Below, in pieces: positions 32,318-40,886 of a DNA stretch of 64,000 nt. Numbering within the stretch: the first letter of the stretch is position 1; each line of letters begins with the position of its first letter. The notes below the pieces were generated by a model. It was not told the DNA's origin and did no database searches. It saw only the letters and a list, made by a program, of their open reading frames with translations. Origin of the DNA: VAZQ01 sp963758945 (GTDB lineage Bacteria > Pseudomonadota > Alphaproteobacteria > Rhizobiales > Xanthobacteraceae); the NCBI GenBank assembly GCA_963758945.1, contig CAVWXY010000016.1:248001-312000 (forward strand), read 5' to 3'. Made by a program: the position numbers and the translations under genes.

Positions 32318-34333
32318 TTATCGAAACCAAGCAAACAGCAGGCCTTCGGGAAACGGCACATGCAAGAGGTAAACAAACAGGCCGTAAAAAGAAACCCAGG
32401 CGAAAAACGTGAGAACAAGCGTAATTGGCCATCGCTCTTTCGCCAGCTTGAGGTAGAGAAAAGTCGTAACCGCGATGGCTACGGAAAATCCAAGCAACCA
32501 GATGGCGACAAAGTAGCCCAGTATCCAAGCGGAGATTTTGACGGTCTCGCGCATCAAGCGCGTGGCCTCCTGGTCACGTGCTTTGACCAGGCCATGGCCG
32601 ATCGTTTTGACAGCGCCTGCAATATCCAGATTCAACTGAAGGAGCGCGAGCGGTAAACCCAGGAACCCGACGACCCAGGGGAAAAGACCCGGACGGAATT
32701 CCCAGTCCCAAGCCTGCCACAGCGCCCACGCGAACAGGGCGACCACAAATAGACTGAAGATCGAGAACCAGATCGAGACCGGGACGGCTTCCTTGGCCTG
32801 GAGTTCCGCGACCTCTGCCAATTGTTTGTACCGGGGCTTGTTCCTCTTTTCCCGCCATCTCTGAAACAGCGGGTAGAATGTCCCCAGCACAATCAAAGCA
32901 AAGAGAGCGACGACGCTGGGGAAGCCGAGCCAATCCATCCCGTAATTGTCGATGGAAAGAAAGAGGTTCTGTTCCGCCAGGTTTCCTAACACCAACCCCA
33001 AGAGCAGCGGAGGACGGGGCCAGTCCGCCTGAACCATGACCCAGCCCAGCGCCCCAAAGACGAGCATCACCACGACGTCGCCGAAGGCGTTGTTTTCCGC
33101 AAAGGCGCCGATGTAGCTCAGAAGCAGAATGAACGGAATCACCAGGCTGCTTCGGACCTGGGTGATCCTGGCGATTTTTCCCAGAAAGAGAAAACAGATC
33201 GCCGTCGTGATGATGTTGGAAACGACAATGATCCACACGAAGGAAAAGGTCAGCGAGAGGTGGCCGCCCTGGGCCTCCGGGGTAAGCATCGGCGGCCCCG
33301 GAACCAGGCCTTGAATGAGAAAAGCGCCCAAGAGGATCGCCGTGCTCACGCTGCCGGGAACGCCAAAGGCGACGGTTGGGACCAGGGCGCCGCCCAGGGT
33401 GGAATGGTTCGCCGCGCCTGGGGCTAGAACTCCCTCTACCGCGCCTTTGCCAAAGCGATCTTTATCGCGGGAGCTTTGAACGGCATGGGCATAAGAGACC
33501 CACTGGGATACGGCGCCACCCATGCCGGGAATGATACCGATGTAGGTGCCGAGAGCACTGCAGCGCATGACCAAGGCCCAATGGCGGAAGGTATCCTTGA
33601 CCCCTTGGAGGACACCGCCGATTTTCCCCACATCCGCCTTGGCAATGCTCGTCCCGGCAATCGCCATATCGATGATCTCGGGGATCGCGAACAGGCCCAG
33701 CGTCGCGGGCACCAACCGAATTCCGTCCCAGAGATAGAGCGTCCCGAAGGTATATCTTTCGGTGCCGGAAATGGGATCGAGCCCCACCAAAGCAAACAAC
33801 AGCCCGAGGCATGCTGCGACGAGCCCCTTCATGACAGATCCGCCGGTCAGGGAAGCCAGGAACGCGATGCCGAGCATGGAGAACATGAAATACTGGGGCG
33901 AACCTACGGATAAGACCAGAGGCCTCACAGCCGGGATAGCGATCGCCAGACACAACGCGCCAAAAATCGCCCCCACAAACGAGCTCATCAGAGCCGCTCC
34001 GAGGGCGCGCCCGGCCTCCCCTTTCTTTGCCATGGGATGGCCGTCGACAACCATGGAGGCGGTGATGGGTTCTCCCGGGACGCCGAAGAGGATCGAAGTG
34101 ATGTCACCAGTGGTGGCGGTAACAGCCGTCATCCCAAGGAGAAAAGAAAAAGCCTCCACCGGGGTCATTGGGAAAATAAAAGGAAGCATCAAGGCCAGAG
34201 TGACCGGCCCGCCAATGCCCGGCAGGATTCCCACCATGAAGCCGATGGCAATCCCCACCAACTGGAGAACGAATGCCTTCCAGGTAAAGAGCTGGATCAG
34301 GCCGTGGAGACAGGCATCGAGGATATCGACCAT
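32318..34333 (-). CDS. TctA-TctB fused tripartite tricarboxylate transporter membrane protein
   Basis: Started at the ATG at 34333 the protein has 671 residues. Residues 1 to about 500 are TctA: GFMVGILPGIGGPVTLALMLPF, TATTGDITSILFGVPGEPITASMVVDGHPMAKKGEAGRA and GMGGAVSQWVSYAHA are signature segments with about ten membrane helices. After a charged linker (REKRNKPRYKQLAEVAELQAKEA) come four further helices of TctB type, normally a separate protein. It follows a frameshifted Bug receptor by 67 bp on the same strand, so the set is a complete transporter in two genes. G+C and third-codon bases look lower than in the neighbours, suggesting transfer. Confidence 0.88.
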   Translation of the reverse strand: MVDILDACLHGLIQLFTWKAFVLQLVGIAIGFMVGILPGIGGPVTLALMLPFIFPMTPVEAFSFLLGMTAVTATTGDITSILFGVPGEPITASMVVDGHPMAKKGEAGRALGAALMSSFVGAIFGALCLAIAIPAVRPLVLSVGSPQYFMFSMLGIAFLASLTGGSVMKGLVAACLGLLFALVGLDPISGTERYTFGTLYLWDGIRLVPATLGLFAIPEIIDMAIAGTSIAKADVGKIGGVLQGVKDTFRHWALVMRCSALGTYIGIIPGMGGAVSQWVSYAHAVQSSRDKDRFGKGAVEGVLAPGAANHSTLGGALVPTVAFGVPGSVSTAILLGAFLIQGLVPGPPMLTPEAQGGHLSLTFSFVWIIVVSNIITTAICFLFLGKIARITQVRSSLVIPFILLLSYIGAFAENNAFGDVVVMLVFGALGWVMVQADWPRPPLLLGLVLGNLAEQNLFLSIDNYGMDWLGFPSVVALFALIVLGTFYPLFQRWREKRNKPRYKQLAEVAELQAKEAVPVSIWFSIFSLFVVALFAWALWQAWDWEFRPGLFPWVVGFLGLPLALLQLNLDIAGAVKTIGHGLVKARDQEATRLMRETVKISAWILGYFVAIWLLGFSVAIAVTTFLYLKLAKERWPITLVLTFFAWVSFYGLFVYLLHVPFPEGLLFAWFR

Positions 34334-34400
34334 CGCAGAATTCCAGCGGGGCGCGACGGCAACCGCCGCGCCCCCGCAGAAGATGGACCGCTGGCCGCCG

Positions 34401-35445
34401 TTACATTTTTTTCTCACCCCCGGGTATCAAAAGCTTTGTCAATTTGGACTTGAATGCGGGACTGAGCTCGTAAAGGCCGGCCATCATCTTTGCCACGGTG
34501 GGGCCATCAACTGGATCGATGTCCATCTGGGATTTTTTCGCCTCCTTCAGGAGATCAGGATCGCGCAGCGTTTCCATGAAGGCCTTTTGGAGAAGCTGGA
34601 GACGATCTTGAGGAACACCGGGCGGCACGCGTGTAAGGCCGCGCGCCCTGAGAATAGGGGCCATTGGCGATATTAAGAAGCGCGCGCGCCTCGTCGGTCT
34701 TGGCATACTGGATTGCCAGAGGCACATTCTTGAGCTCCGGATGGGACTTCTCAATCGTCTGCAGGACGATGTGCACCTCACCCGACTGGAGCCCCTTTGC
34801 CCACGTCGGCTTGATCGATTCCCAAGCCCAGCAACCGCCATCGATCTCTCCGGACTCAGCCGCCAGCCGGACCTTGGCGGTGCCTTTGTATCCCTCGACG
34901 AGTTTCATCGGCAGCCCGAGCGCCGCCTGCACAAGCCTTGGCACATCGTCTGTGGTGGAGCCGGGAGCCGTGCCCCCAATCTTGATCGGCCTCTTGGACT
35001 TGAACCAGTCGTCCATCGTATTGATGCCGCTGGCTTTGGTTAAAGCGCAGACGCCCGAGTCAGGCGTGGGCACTCCGAGCCAGCCAAACTTTCTCCCGTC
35101 AAACTTGGCCGCTTTGTTCCCCAGCACCTGTTGGAGCACCAGGGGTCCGATCCAGTTGCCGATCACCGTCCCGTCGCGCGGGGCCTGATTGTAGATATAA
35201 TTGGCTGCGATCAGGCTTCCGGCTCCGGTTCGGTTTTCCACCACCACCGTGGGATTGCCGGGGATATGCTTTCCGATGTGCCGCGCGATCAGGCGGGTAT
35301 ACGTGTCAAAGCCTCCGCCGGCTGAGAAGCCGACAACAAAGGTGAGGGTCTTACCCTTGTAAAATTCATCCGCTGGCGCTCGCGGTATGGCGACGAGAAA
35401 AAGCGCAGCGATAGTTGCTGGAAGCAACCAGATTCTTGGTTTCAT
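34401..35445 (-). pseudogene. Bug/TctC solute receptor with a single-base frameshift
   Basis: The start at 35445 has CGGAGGGAA upstream and the leader MKPRIWLLPATIAALFLVAI. The mature part has FVVGFSAGGGFDTYTRLIARHIGKHIPGNP, VVENRTGAGSLIAANYIY and GSTTDDVPRLVQAALG. Near 34628 the frame must skip one base: ARPYT then VPPGVPQDRLQLLQKAF, ending ...KLLIPGGEKKM at 34401. The 1045-bp length is one base over 348 codons, so an extra C in ACGCGTG explains it. Unless it is a sequence error, the protein loses its last 75 or so residues. It lies just upstream of the fused TctA-TctB gene. Confidence 0.85.
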
Positions 35446-35700
35446 GACTTGTTCCCTCCGCTTTGTTGAAATTGACTCTGGATCATACAGCCGGCTGTGA
35501 TATGCACCACCACCTTGATCTGTCGCGACGATCTGTCGCGGCGGATCAGTCTCCGCCAACGCCGACCGGGTCAGGAACAATAGAACCGCGAGCGCGATCG
35601 GTCCCATGATCGTGCAGACGGTCGGCAATTGCGTCGACGCGCCTCGCTGTGCGTAGTTTCCTAGTGGGACGTATCTCTTCCGCCATTTATCGAGCCGCGA
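35446..35700. other. Spacer between receptor gene and IS remnant
   Basis: No intact gene is visible. On the minus strand a short stretch MGPIALAVLLFLTRSALAE (about 35551-35607) looks like a signal peptide but runs into the receptor leader without a mature domain; it may be a chance frame or a remnant. The receptor promoter should be here. Confidence 0.35.
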
Positions 35701-35703
35701 GCT

Positions 35704-36242
35704 CGGCAATCGTTTGATTTCTCGAAGCTCTCGGTCTGGTGGCTTCGCCTCGGCATCGCGATCGAACGCATCAAACCGGGCCATCCCCAGCAGAACTGCC
35801 GCCATGAGCGCATGCACCTCACCCTCAAGAAGGAGGCGACGCGGCCGCCAGGCTTGCACTGCTTGCAGCAGCAAGACCGCTTCGACGCCTTCGTTCAGGA
35901 GTTCAATGCCGAGAGACCGCATGAGGCACTTGGCATGAAGTGTCCCGCGCAGCTCTATACGGCCTCACCACGCCGTTATGACGGACTGCCCGAGCTGACC
36001 TATCCGTTCCACGACCGCGACATTCTCGTCACGGCGTGCGGACGGCTCTGCCTGCACCGCAAACGCATCAACATCTCGACTGTGCTGGCTGGCCAGAGAC
36101 TCGGCATCAAAGAGGCCGACGAGGGCATTTGGCTCGTCAGCTTCATGCACTACGATACGATCTCGGATACTTCGACCTGGAGCAGAAAACCTTGCAACCC
36201 CTCGACAACCCGTTCGGCACGAGGTTGTCACCCATGTCTTAG
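35704..36242 (+). pseudogene. Decayed IS481-family transposase (C-terminal part)
   Basis: Reading the frame of the line at 35701: FSKLSVWWLRLGIAIERIKPGHPQQN, RHERMHLTLKKEAT, FNAERPHEALGMKCPAQLY and LAGQRLGIKEADEGIWLVSFMHYD. This is the C-terminal half of an IS481 transposase; the HTH and first two catalytic Asp are missing. At about 36158-36167 a 5-bp tandem duplication (acgatacgat) shifts the frame; the next frame gives LGYFDLEQKTLQPLDNPFG and a stop at 36242. It differs clearly from the intact transposase at 2281, so it came from another element. Confidence 0.85.
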
Positions 36243-36285
36243 GTACGATCTGTGACCTATGTGCCCGGGCCGGACAGAAAGGCGA

Positions 36286-36375
36286 TGGCGGAGAGGGAGG
36301 GATTCGAACCCCCGATACGGTTACCCGTATGCCGCATTTCGAGTGCGGTGCTTTCAACCACTCAGCCACCTCTCC
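36286..36375 (-). tRNA. tRNA-Ser (CGA)
   Basis: Read leftwards from 36375, GGAGAGG pairs with CCTCTCC near the 3' end, followed by discriminator G and an encoded CCA (36286-36288). The anticodon stem CCGCA...TGCGG carries the loop CTCGAAA with anticodon CGA, reading UCG. The long variable arm (ACGGGTAACCGT) and GGTTCGAATCC T-loop are typical of serine tRNA. Ninety bases with CCA. It borders a lower-G+C patch, a usual place for island integration. Confidence 0.96.
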
Positions 36376-36395
36376 AATGCGCCGGTTGATTTATG

Positions 36396-37442
36396 TCAGC
36401 TTGGCGGCTGTTGCCAGGAGATTCTCTGCGCCGGTTGGGCTGAAGACGGCGCGAGACAGGCCTCGAGGGCGCGCATGAGTCGCTCGCGGTCGAGACCGCG
36501 CCCGATCAGCACCAGCTTGCTGCCCGCGGGGCCGTCGCGCTCGCTCTCGTCGAGCGCGAAGCGCTTGCCGACGAGGTGGAAGACGTAGCGCTTCTCGCTC
36601 TCGGCGAGCGCGAGCACTCCCTTGGCGCGGTAGACGCTGTCGGGCAGCCGCTCGAGGAAGTCCTGGAACTTTTGCACGGCGAGCGGCCGCTCGCTCGCAA
36701 ACGACAGCGCCTCGAAGCCGTCCGCCGCGAGGTGATCGTGGCCGTGCCCGGCGGCATGGTCGTGACCGGCTTCGCCATGTGTGGGATCGGCGAAAAACCG
36801 GTCGGACTGGAACAGGCCGACGCTGAGGACGAGCGGCAGCGGCACCCGGCACTGCGTGCTGCGCAGGATGCGCGCCGCCGGCGCGAGCGTGCGGATCGAG
36901 GCTTCGAGCGCCGGCAGCGCCTCGGCGCCGGCGAGATCGCATTTGTTGAGCAGGACGACGTCGCCGTGGCGCAGCTGGTTGCGCGCCGCCGTGCTCTCGA
37001 ACGCTTCGAGGCAGAAGCTTCCCGCATCCGCCACCGTGACAATCGAGTCCACGCGCACCCGCTCGCGCAGTTCCGAGCGCAGGAAGGTCAGCACCACCGG
37101 CAGCGGGTCGGCGACGCCGGTGGTCTCGACCACCAGGTAGTCGACGGCGCGGCCGCGGTCGAGAATCCGGAACACCGTATCCAGGAAATCGCTGTTCATC
37201 GAGCAGCAGATGCAGCCGTTCGCGAGCTCCACCATGTCGCCGTCGGCGGCGACGATCAGCTCGCCGTCGATGCCGATGTCGCCGAGCTCGTTGACGATCA
37301 CCGCCGTGCGCACCCCCTGCTGGTTGCCGAGGATGTGCTTGACCAGCGTGGTCTTGCCGCTGCCGAGAAAGCCGGTGATCACGGTCACCGGCAGGCGGGT
37401 TGCGGGCAAGGACGGGACAAGGTTTGGCAAGGACGTCGTCAT
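36396..37442 (-). CDS. CobW/COG0523-family metal-chaperone GTPase
   Basis: The 348-residue protein has the Walker A motif GFLGSGKT near residue 24, the metal-binding GCICCSMN (CxCC) near residue 71, ETTGVADP and the guanine-specificity motif NKCD. Between the two domains lies a His-rich stretch HGEAGHDHAAGHGHDH (about residues 227-242), which should bind zinc, cobalt or nickel. Proteins of this kind use GTP to deliver metal to client enzymes. The next gene leftwards is tRNA-Ser; upstream lies an MBL hydrolase, a possible zinc client. Confidence 0.92.
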   Translation of the reverse strand: MTTSLPNLVPSLPATRLPVTVITGFLGSGKTTLVKHILGNQQGVRTAVIVNELGDIGIDGELIVAADGDMVELANGCICCSMNSDFLDTVFRILDRGRAVDYLVVETTGVADPLPVVLTFLRSELRERVRVDSIVTVADAGSFCLEAFESTAARNQLRHGDVVLLNKCDLAGAEALPALEASIRTLAPAARILRSTQCRVPLPLVLSVGLFQSDRFFADPTHGEAGHDHAAGHGHDHLAADGFEALSFASERPLAVQKFQDFLERLPDSVYRAKGVLALAESEKRYVFHLVGKRFALDESERDGPAGSKLVLIGRGLDRERLMRALEACLAPSSAQPAQRISWQQPPS

Positions 37443-37457
37443 GGTTCGATTGATGGC

Positions 37458-37558
37458 TGTCGTCCCCGCGAAAGCGGGGACCCAGTATTCCAGAGGACCA
37501 AGTCTTCACCCGCCTGTCGGCGGTGTTTACTGGTTGCCCGCTTTCGCGGGCATGACAA
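37458..37558. repeat. Dispersed palindromic intergenic repeat, complete copy
   Basis: Left module tgtcgtccccgcgaaagcgg followed by cccagtattccagagg, a variable middle containing cacccgcctgtcggcggtg, and right module ttgcccgctttcgcgggc with catgac. The two modules face each other. It lies between the MBL hydrolase and CobW genes. Confidence 0.8.
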
Positions 37559-37565
37559 CCGTGCC

Positions 37566-38576
37566 CTACAGCGACAGATGATGGCTGGCGTCGAAGGTGT
37601 ATTTGGTGCCGACCGCGGACTGGCTCACCGCGTCGCCGAAGGCGTCGGCGAGCGCATGCAGCGCGCGCCAGCCGGTGCAGTGACCGGTGATGATGTGGGC
37701 GATGCGAAAAGGTTTCAGCCCCTCGACCGTGTCCGGAATGATCCGCTCCATGACGCCGCCGAGATGCAGCCCGCCCATCACGCAGTAGATCGGAATGTCC
37801 GGAAAGAGATTGCGGGCGTGCATGCACACGTTGACGATGCCGGCATGCGAGCAGGCGCTGAACACGATCAGTCCGAGATCGCGCACGTGCGCCACCAGCA
37901 TGCGCTCGTCCATCAGCAGCGGGTCGGGCTCCCAGGAGCCGCCGGGGCTCTTGCGGCACAGATGGTCGAGCCGGCCCTTCTCGAACGGAGTGACGCGCGG
38001 GATCTCGCCGCTGTAATAGAAATGCCCGTCGAGCAGGAGCCGGGCGTCGAGGCTGTCGACCACCTTGGCGCCGCGCTGCTCGAGCTCGGCCGGGCGCGGC
38101 ACGTTGGCGACCGGCACGACCGTCCCGCTCTTGAGCCGCACGGCGCGGTCGTTGAACATGTCGGGATTGACGTGCACCGTGACCTGCCCGCCGTCCTTCA
38201 CGATCGCATCGACCGCGTGCGGCAGCGCCGCCATGTGGTCCCAGTGCCCGTGACTGACTGCGATCGACTCGACCTCGCCCAGGCGGATGCCGAGATTGCC
38301 GCAGTTGCGGATGAAGATCGCCCCTTCCGGGCCGGTGTCGAACAGGAGCGTGTGGCGGACGCCGCCGGCTTGCGACACCAGCTTCAGCCCGAAGCCCAGA
38401 TTGGCGGCGAGCAGCGTCTCGCCGGAAATCACCTTCGCTCCCGCCAGCACGACATTGGAGAACTCGGAGACCGCGAACAGGGTCTTGCTGACATAGGCGT
38501 CGCTGACGTCGTCGGTGATCACCTCCGCGACAAGCGAATCGATCGGCGCGAGGGCAGGGCTCTGAGTTGCGGGCAT
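37566..38576 (-). CDS. Metallo-beta-lactamase-fold hydrolase
   Basis: The 336-residue protein carries the zinc motif SHGHWDHMAAL (HxHxDH), a later CSHAGIVN His and MGGLHLGG, and the end ITGHCTGWRA. The arrangement with 'FSACSHAG' and 'GGLHL' is that of the group annotated as dihydropteridine/methanopterin beta-RFA-P synthase-like MBL proteins. Real activity in bacteria is unclear. The gene is followed by a repeat and the CobW GTPase on the same strand. Confidence 0.86.
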   Translation of the reverse strand: MPATQSPALAPIDSLVAEVITDDVSDAYVSKTLFAVSEFSNVVLAGAKVISGETLLAANLGFGLKLVSQAGGVRHTLLFDTGPEGAIFIRNCGNLGIRLGEVESIAVSHGHWDHMAALPHAVDAIVKDGGQVTVHVNPDMFNDRAVRLKSGTVVPVANVPRPAELEQRGAKVVDSLDARLLLDGHFYYSGEIPRVTPFEKGRLDHLCRKSPGGSWEPDPLLMDERMLVAHVRDLGLIVFSACSHAGIVNVCMHARNLFPDIPIYCVMGGLHLGGVMERIIPDTVEGLKPFRIAHIITGHCTGWRALHALADAFGDAVSQSAVGTKYTFDASHHLSL

Positions 38577-38718
38577 CGGATGAGGCTTTCAATCTGCGCG
38601 CCGACTATATTGAGCGCTCCGGCGCGCGACAACCGTGCGCGCGACACCGTGGGCGCGGCATGGGCCGATCGACATTCGCGTCGAGCGGTAACGAGGAAAT
38701 GACAGCGAGGGGCGCGGA

Positions 38719-39531
38719 ATGGAAGGACTTGTGGAACGCATCGCCGTGTTCGCGCTGGCCGGGCTTGGGTCGGGCTTCGTGTCGGGGCTGTTCGGCGTCG
38801 GCGGCGGCATCGTGCGGGTCCCGCTGTTCGTCTACCTGCTGCCGCTGTTCGGGGTGCCACATGCGGTGCTGATGCACGTGGCGGTCGGGACCTCGATCGC
38901 GCTGGTGCTGCCGAGCGCCTTCGCGTCGACGCGCAAGCAGCTGGCGCTGGGCAATCTGGATCTCTCGTTCTTCCGCACCTGGGCCCTCGGCATTTTCGCC
39001 GGTGTCGTCATCGGCATCGTGTTGCTGCCCTTGATCTCGACCGAAATCCTGCAGGCGATCTTCGCCGCGTTCATGCTCGGGATCGGCGTGTACGAGGGCT
39101 TTCTCAAGGACCGCCTGAAGGCTGCAGGCGCCGCCCCGCAGGGCGTGGTCAAGCTCGCCGTGGCGGCGGCCATCGGCATCATCGCGGCGATGACCGGAAC
39201 CGGCGGCGGCGCGGTCACTACGCCGGCGCTGCAGGCGTTCAGCGTGCGGCTGGAAAACGCGATCGCCACCGCCTCGGCGACCGGGCTGGTGACCGGCACC
39301 GTCGCCACCATCGGGGCGATCGTGAACGGCTGGCACGCCCGCGGCCTGCCGGCCTACTCGCTCGGCTATGTCGACCTCGCGGTCTTCGCCGCGATGGTGC
39401 CGACCATCCTGATCGCGGCGCCCGTCGGCGTGCGCGTCGGCCACCGCCTGAGCGAGACCTGGTTGCGCCGCATCTATACCGCGCTGCTGTTCGTGATCGC
39501 CTTCGACCTCGTGCGCAAGCTGGTCAGTTAG
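38719..39531 (+). CDS. TauE/SafE-family sulfite exporter-like membrane protein
   Basis: The 270-residue protein has seven to eight hydrophobic helices and the paired TauE motif: GLGSGFVSGLFGVGGGIVRVPLFVYLLPLFGVPHAVLMHVAVGTS in the first half and GIIAAMTGTGGGAVTTPALQAFS in the second. The family exports sulfite, sulfonates or other small organic anions. GGAATG lies near the start; ATG at 38719 gives MEGLVERIAVFALAG. It is alone on its strand. Confidence 0.9.
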   Translation: MEGLVERIAVFALAGLGSGFVSGLFGVGGGIVRVPLFVYLLPLFGVPHAVLMHVAVGTSIALVLPSAFASTRKQLALGNLDLSFFRTWALGIFAGVVIGIVLLPLISTEILQAIFAAFMLGIGVYEGFLKDRLKAAGAAPQGVVKLAVAAAIGIIAAMTGTGGGAVTTPALQAFSVRLENAIATASATGLVTGTVATIGAIVNGWHARGLPAYSLGYVDLAVFAAMVPTILIAAPVGVRVGHRLSETWLRRIYTALLFVIAFDLVRKLVS

Positions 39532-39571
39532 TTTAGAGCGCGCTCAACTTACCGAGACGCAGCCTCCCGCC

Positions 39572-40621
39572 TCACCGCGCCGGCACGCTCTCCCCGAGCC
39601 AGGCGATGATCAGGTCGGCGATCGCGAGGTTGTTCTTGTCCATCATCAGCATGTGGCTGTTGCCCTTGTGGCCGGCCTCGGGCAGCAGCAGGAGCTTGGC
39701 GGAGCCGCCGGTGGCCTTGATCGCGTTCACCGTCGCGGCGCAGCCGTTGCGGCGCTCGTCGCCGTTGGGCCCGGGTGCGCCTTGGCTGTTGTCGCCCCAC
39801 ACCGATAACAGCGGAACGCGCGCGAAGATCTTCACCACCTCGTCGGGCGTGACCGGCGCGCAATTGCCCTCGACATTGATGAGCCCGAGCATCTTGACGG
39901 CGCGGGCGCGCACGAGGTCCATGCCGTAGGCGCCGGACTGCGAATGCACCATGACGACCGCCGGCCCGATGCGATCGAGCAGCTTGCCGAGCGCCTGCAC
40001 GGTGTTGGCGCCGGCGCCGGGCAGCGTCGCCTCGGCGTTGGGCACGAGTTGCGCGGTGTATTGGTCGAAGGCCTCGACCGGGAACTGCGAGCCCGGGAAC
40101 GGCGTCGGGTAGGTCTTGCCGATGCGGAAGAAGTACCAGGCCCGCTCGCGCGGGGCGATCTGGATGTCGGGCAGCAGCGCGGCATTGCCTTCGGCGCGGG
40201 CGCGGTTGATCGCGGTCGGGTTGAAGCCCGAGCGCCCGCGGCCGGAATGATCGACGACGTAGACCGGGAAGCCCTTGCGCGCGAAATAGGTCGCCCAGCC
40301 CTCGCGTCCGTCCGGCGTGGTCTCGTAGGTGGCGCCGGTATGGCCGGAGCCGTGCACCATGACGATGGCCGGGCCGCTCACCGTCTTCGGGATGCGGTAT
40401 TGCACGTACATCTGGTTGACGGTGATGGTGCCGGGCTGCGGCGCGCTGAACGCCGACGTGCCGGGGTGGCTGGACGCGGCGCTCTGGCCGTTGACGAAGA
40501 AGCTGCCCTCGTCCGCAAGCTCCAGCGGTCCGCCGAGCGATCCGGCCATGGCTATTCCTCCCGTCGGAAGCAGCATCGAAAGCGCCGCGAGGGATGCAAG
40601 CAAGCTCGAAGCGATGCGCAT
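39572..40621 (-). CDS. Secreted alpha/beta hydrolase
   Basis: I start the protein at the ATG at 40621 (349 residues), where a signal peptide MRIASSLLASLAALSMLLPTGGIAMA begins; an ATG at 40663 would add 14 residues. The fold markers are VMVHGSGHTGATY for the oxyanion loop, VMVHSQSGAYG for the nucleophile Ser, SVWGDNSQ for the acid and AGHKGNSH for the His. The HSQSG elbow and long middle insert resemble periplasmic esterase-like hydrolases. It stands alone; the neighbour at 40887 is divergent. Confidence 0.86.
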   Translation of the reverse strand: MRIASSLLASLAALSMLLPTGGIAMAGSLGGPLELADEGSFFVNGQSAASSHPGTSAFSAPQPGTITVNQMYVQYRIPKTVSGPAIVMVHGSGHTGATYETTPDGREGWATYFARKGFPVYVVDHSGRGRSGFNPTAINRARAEGNAALLPDIQIAPRERAWYFFRIGKTYPTPFPGSQFPVEAFDQYTAQLVPNAEATLPGAGANTVQALGKLLDRIGPAVVMVHSQSGAYGMDLVRARAVKMLGLINVEGNCAPVTPDEVVKIFARVPLLSVWGDNSQGAPGPNGDERRNGCAATVNAIKATGGSAKLLLLPEAGHKGNSHMLMMDKNNLAIADLIIAWLGESVPAR

Positions 40622-40886
40622 GATACCGGCCTCCCATTCCGACGACGCAAGGCGCATCACCGACGATCGCTTGTTTTGCCTTCGTCGCCGATCGTTCCTG
40701 CTGGAAAGCAGCATATTGCGCCCGCGCCGATGGACAAGGCGGCGGCGCCTTGGGTCTGCCCACCCTGCGCGGCACCCTCGCCCCCTAACCGGCAAGGTGG
40801 GACGGGGCTGACCGTCCGGGCTCGGACGTACTATTCTCCGCTCCGGGGGCCGTGCACTGGCGCCGCTGCCGGCGCAGGAGAGGTGC

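Noticed and set aside
32300..32320. Factor-independent terminator after the TctA-TctB gene
   Set aside because: A run of seven T on the coding strand lies just past the stop, but no convincing stem precedes it.
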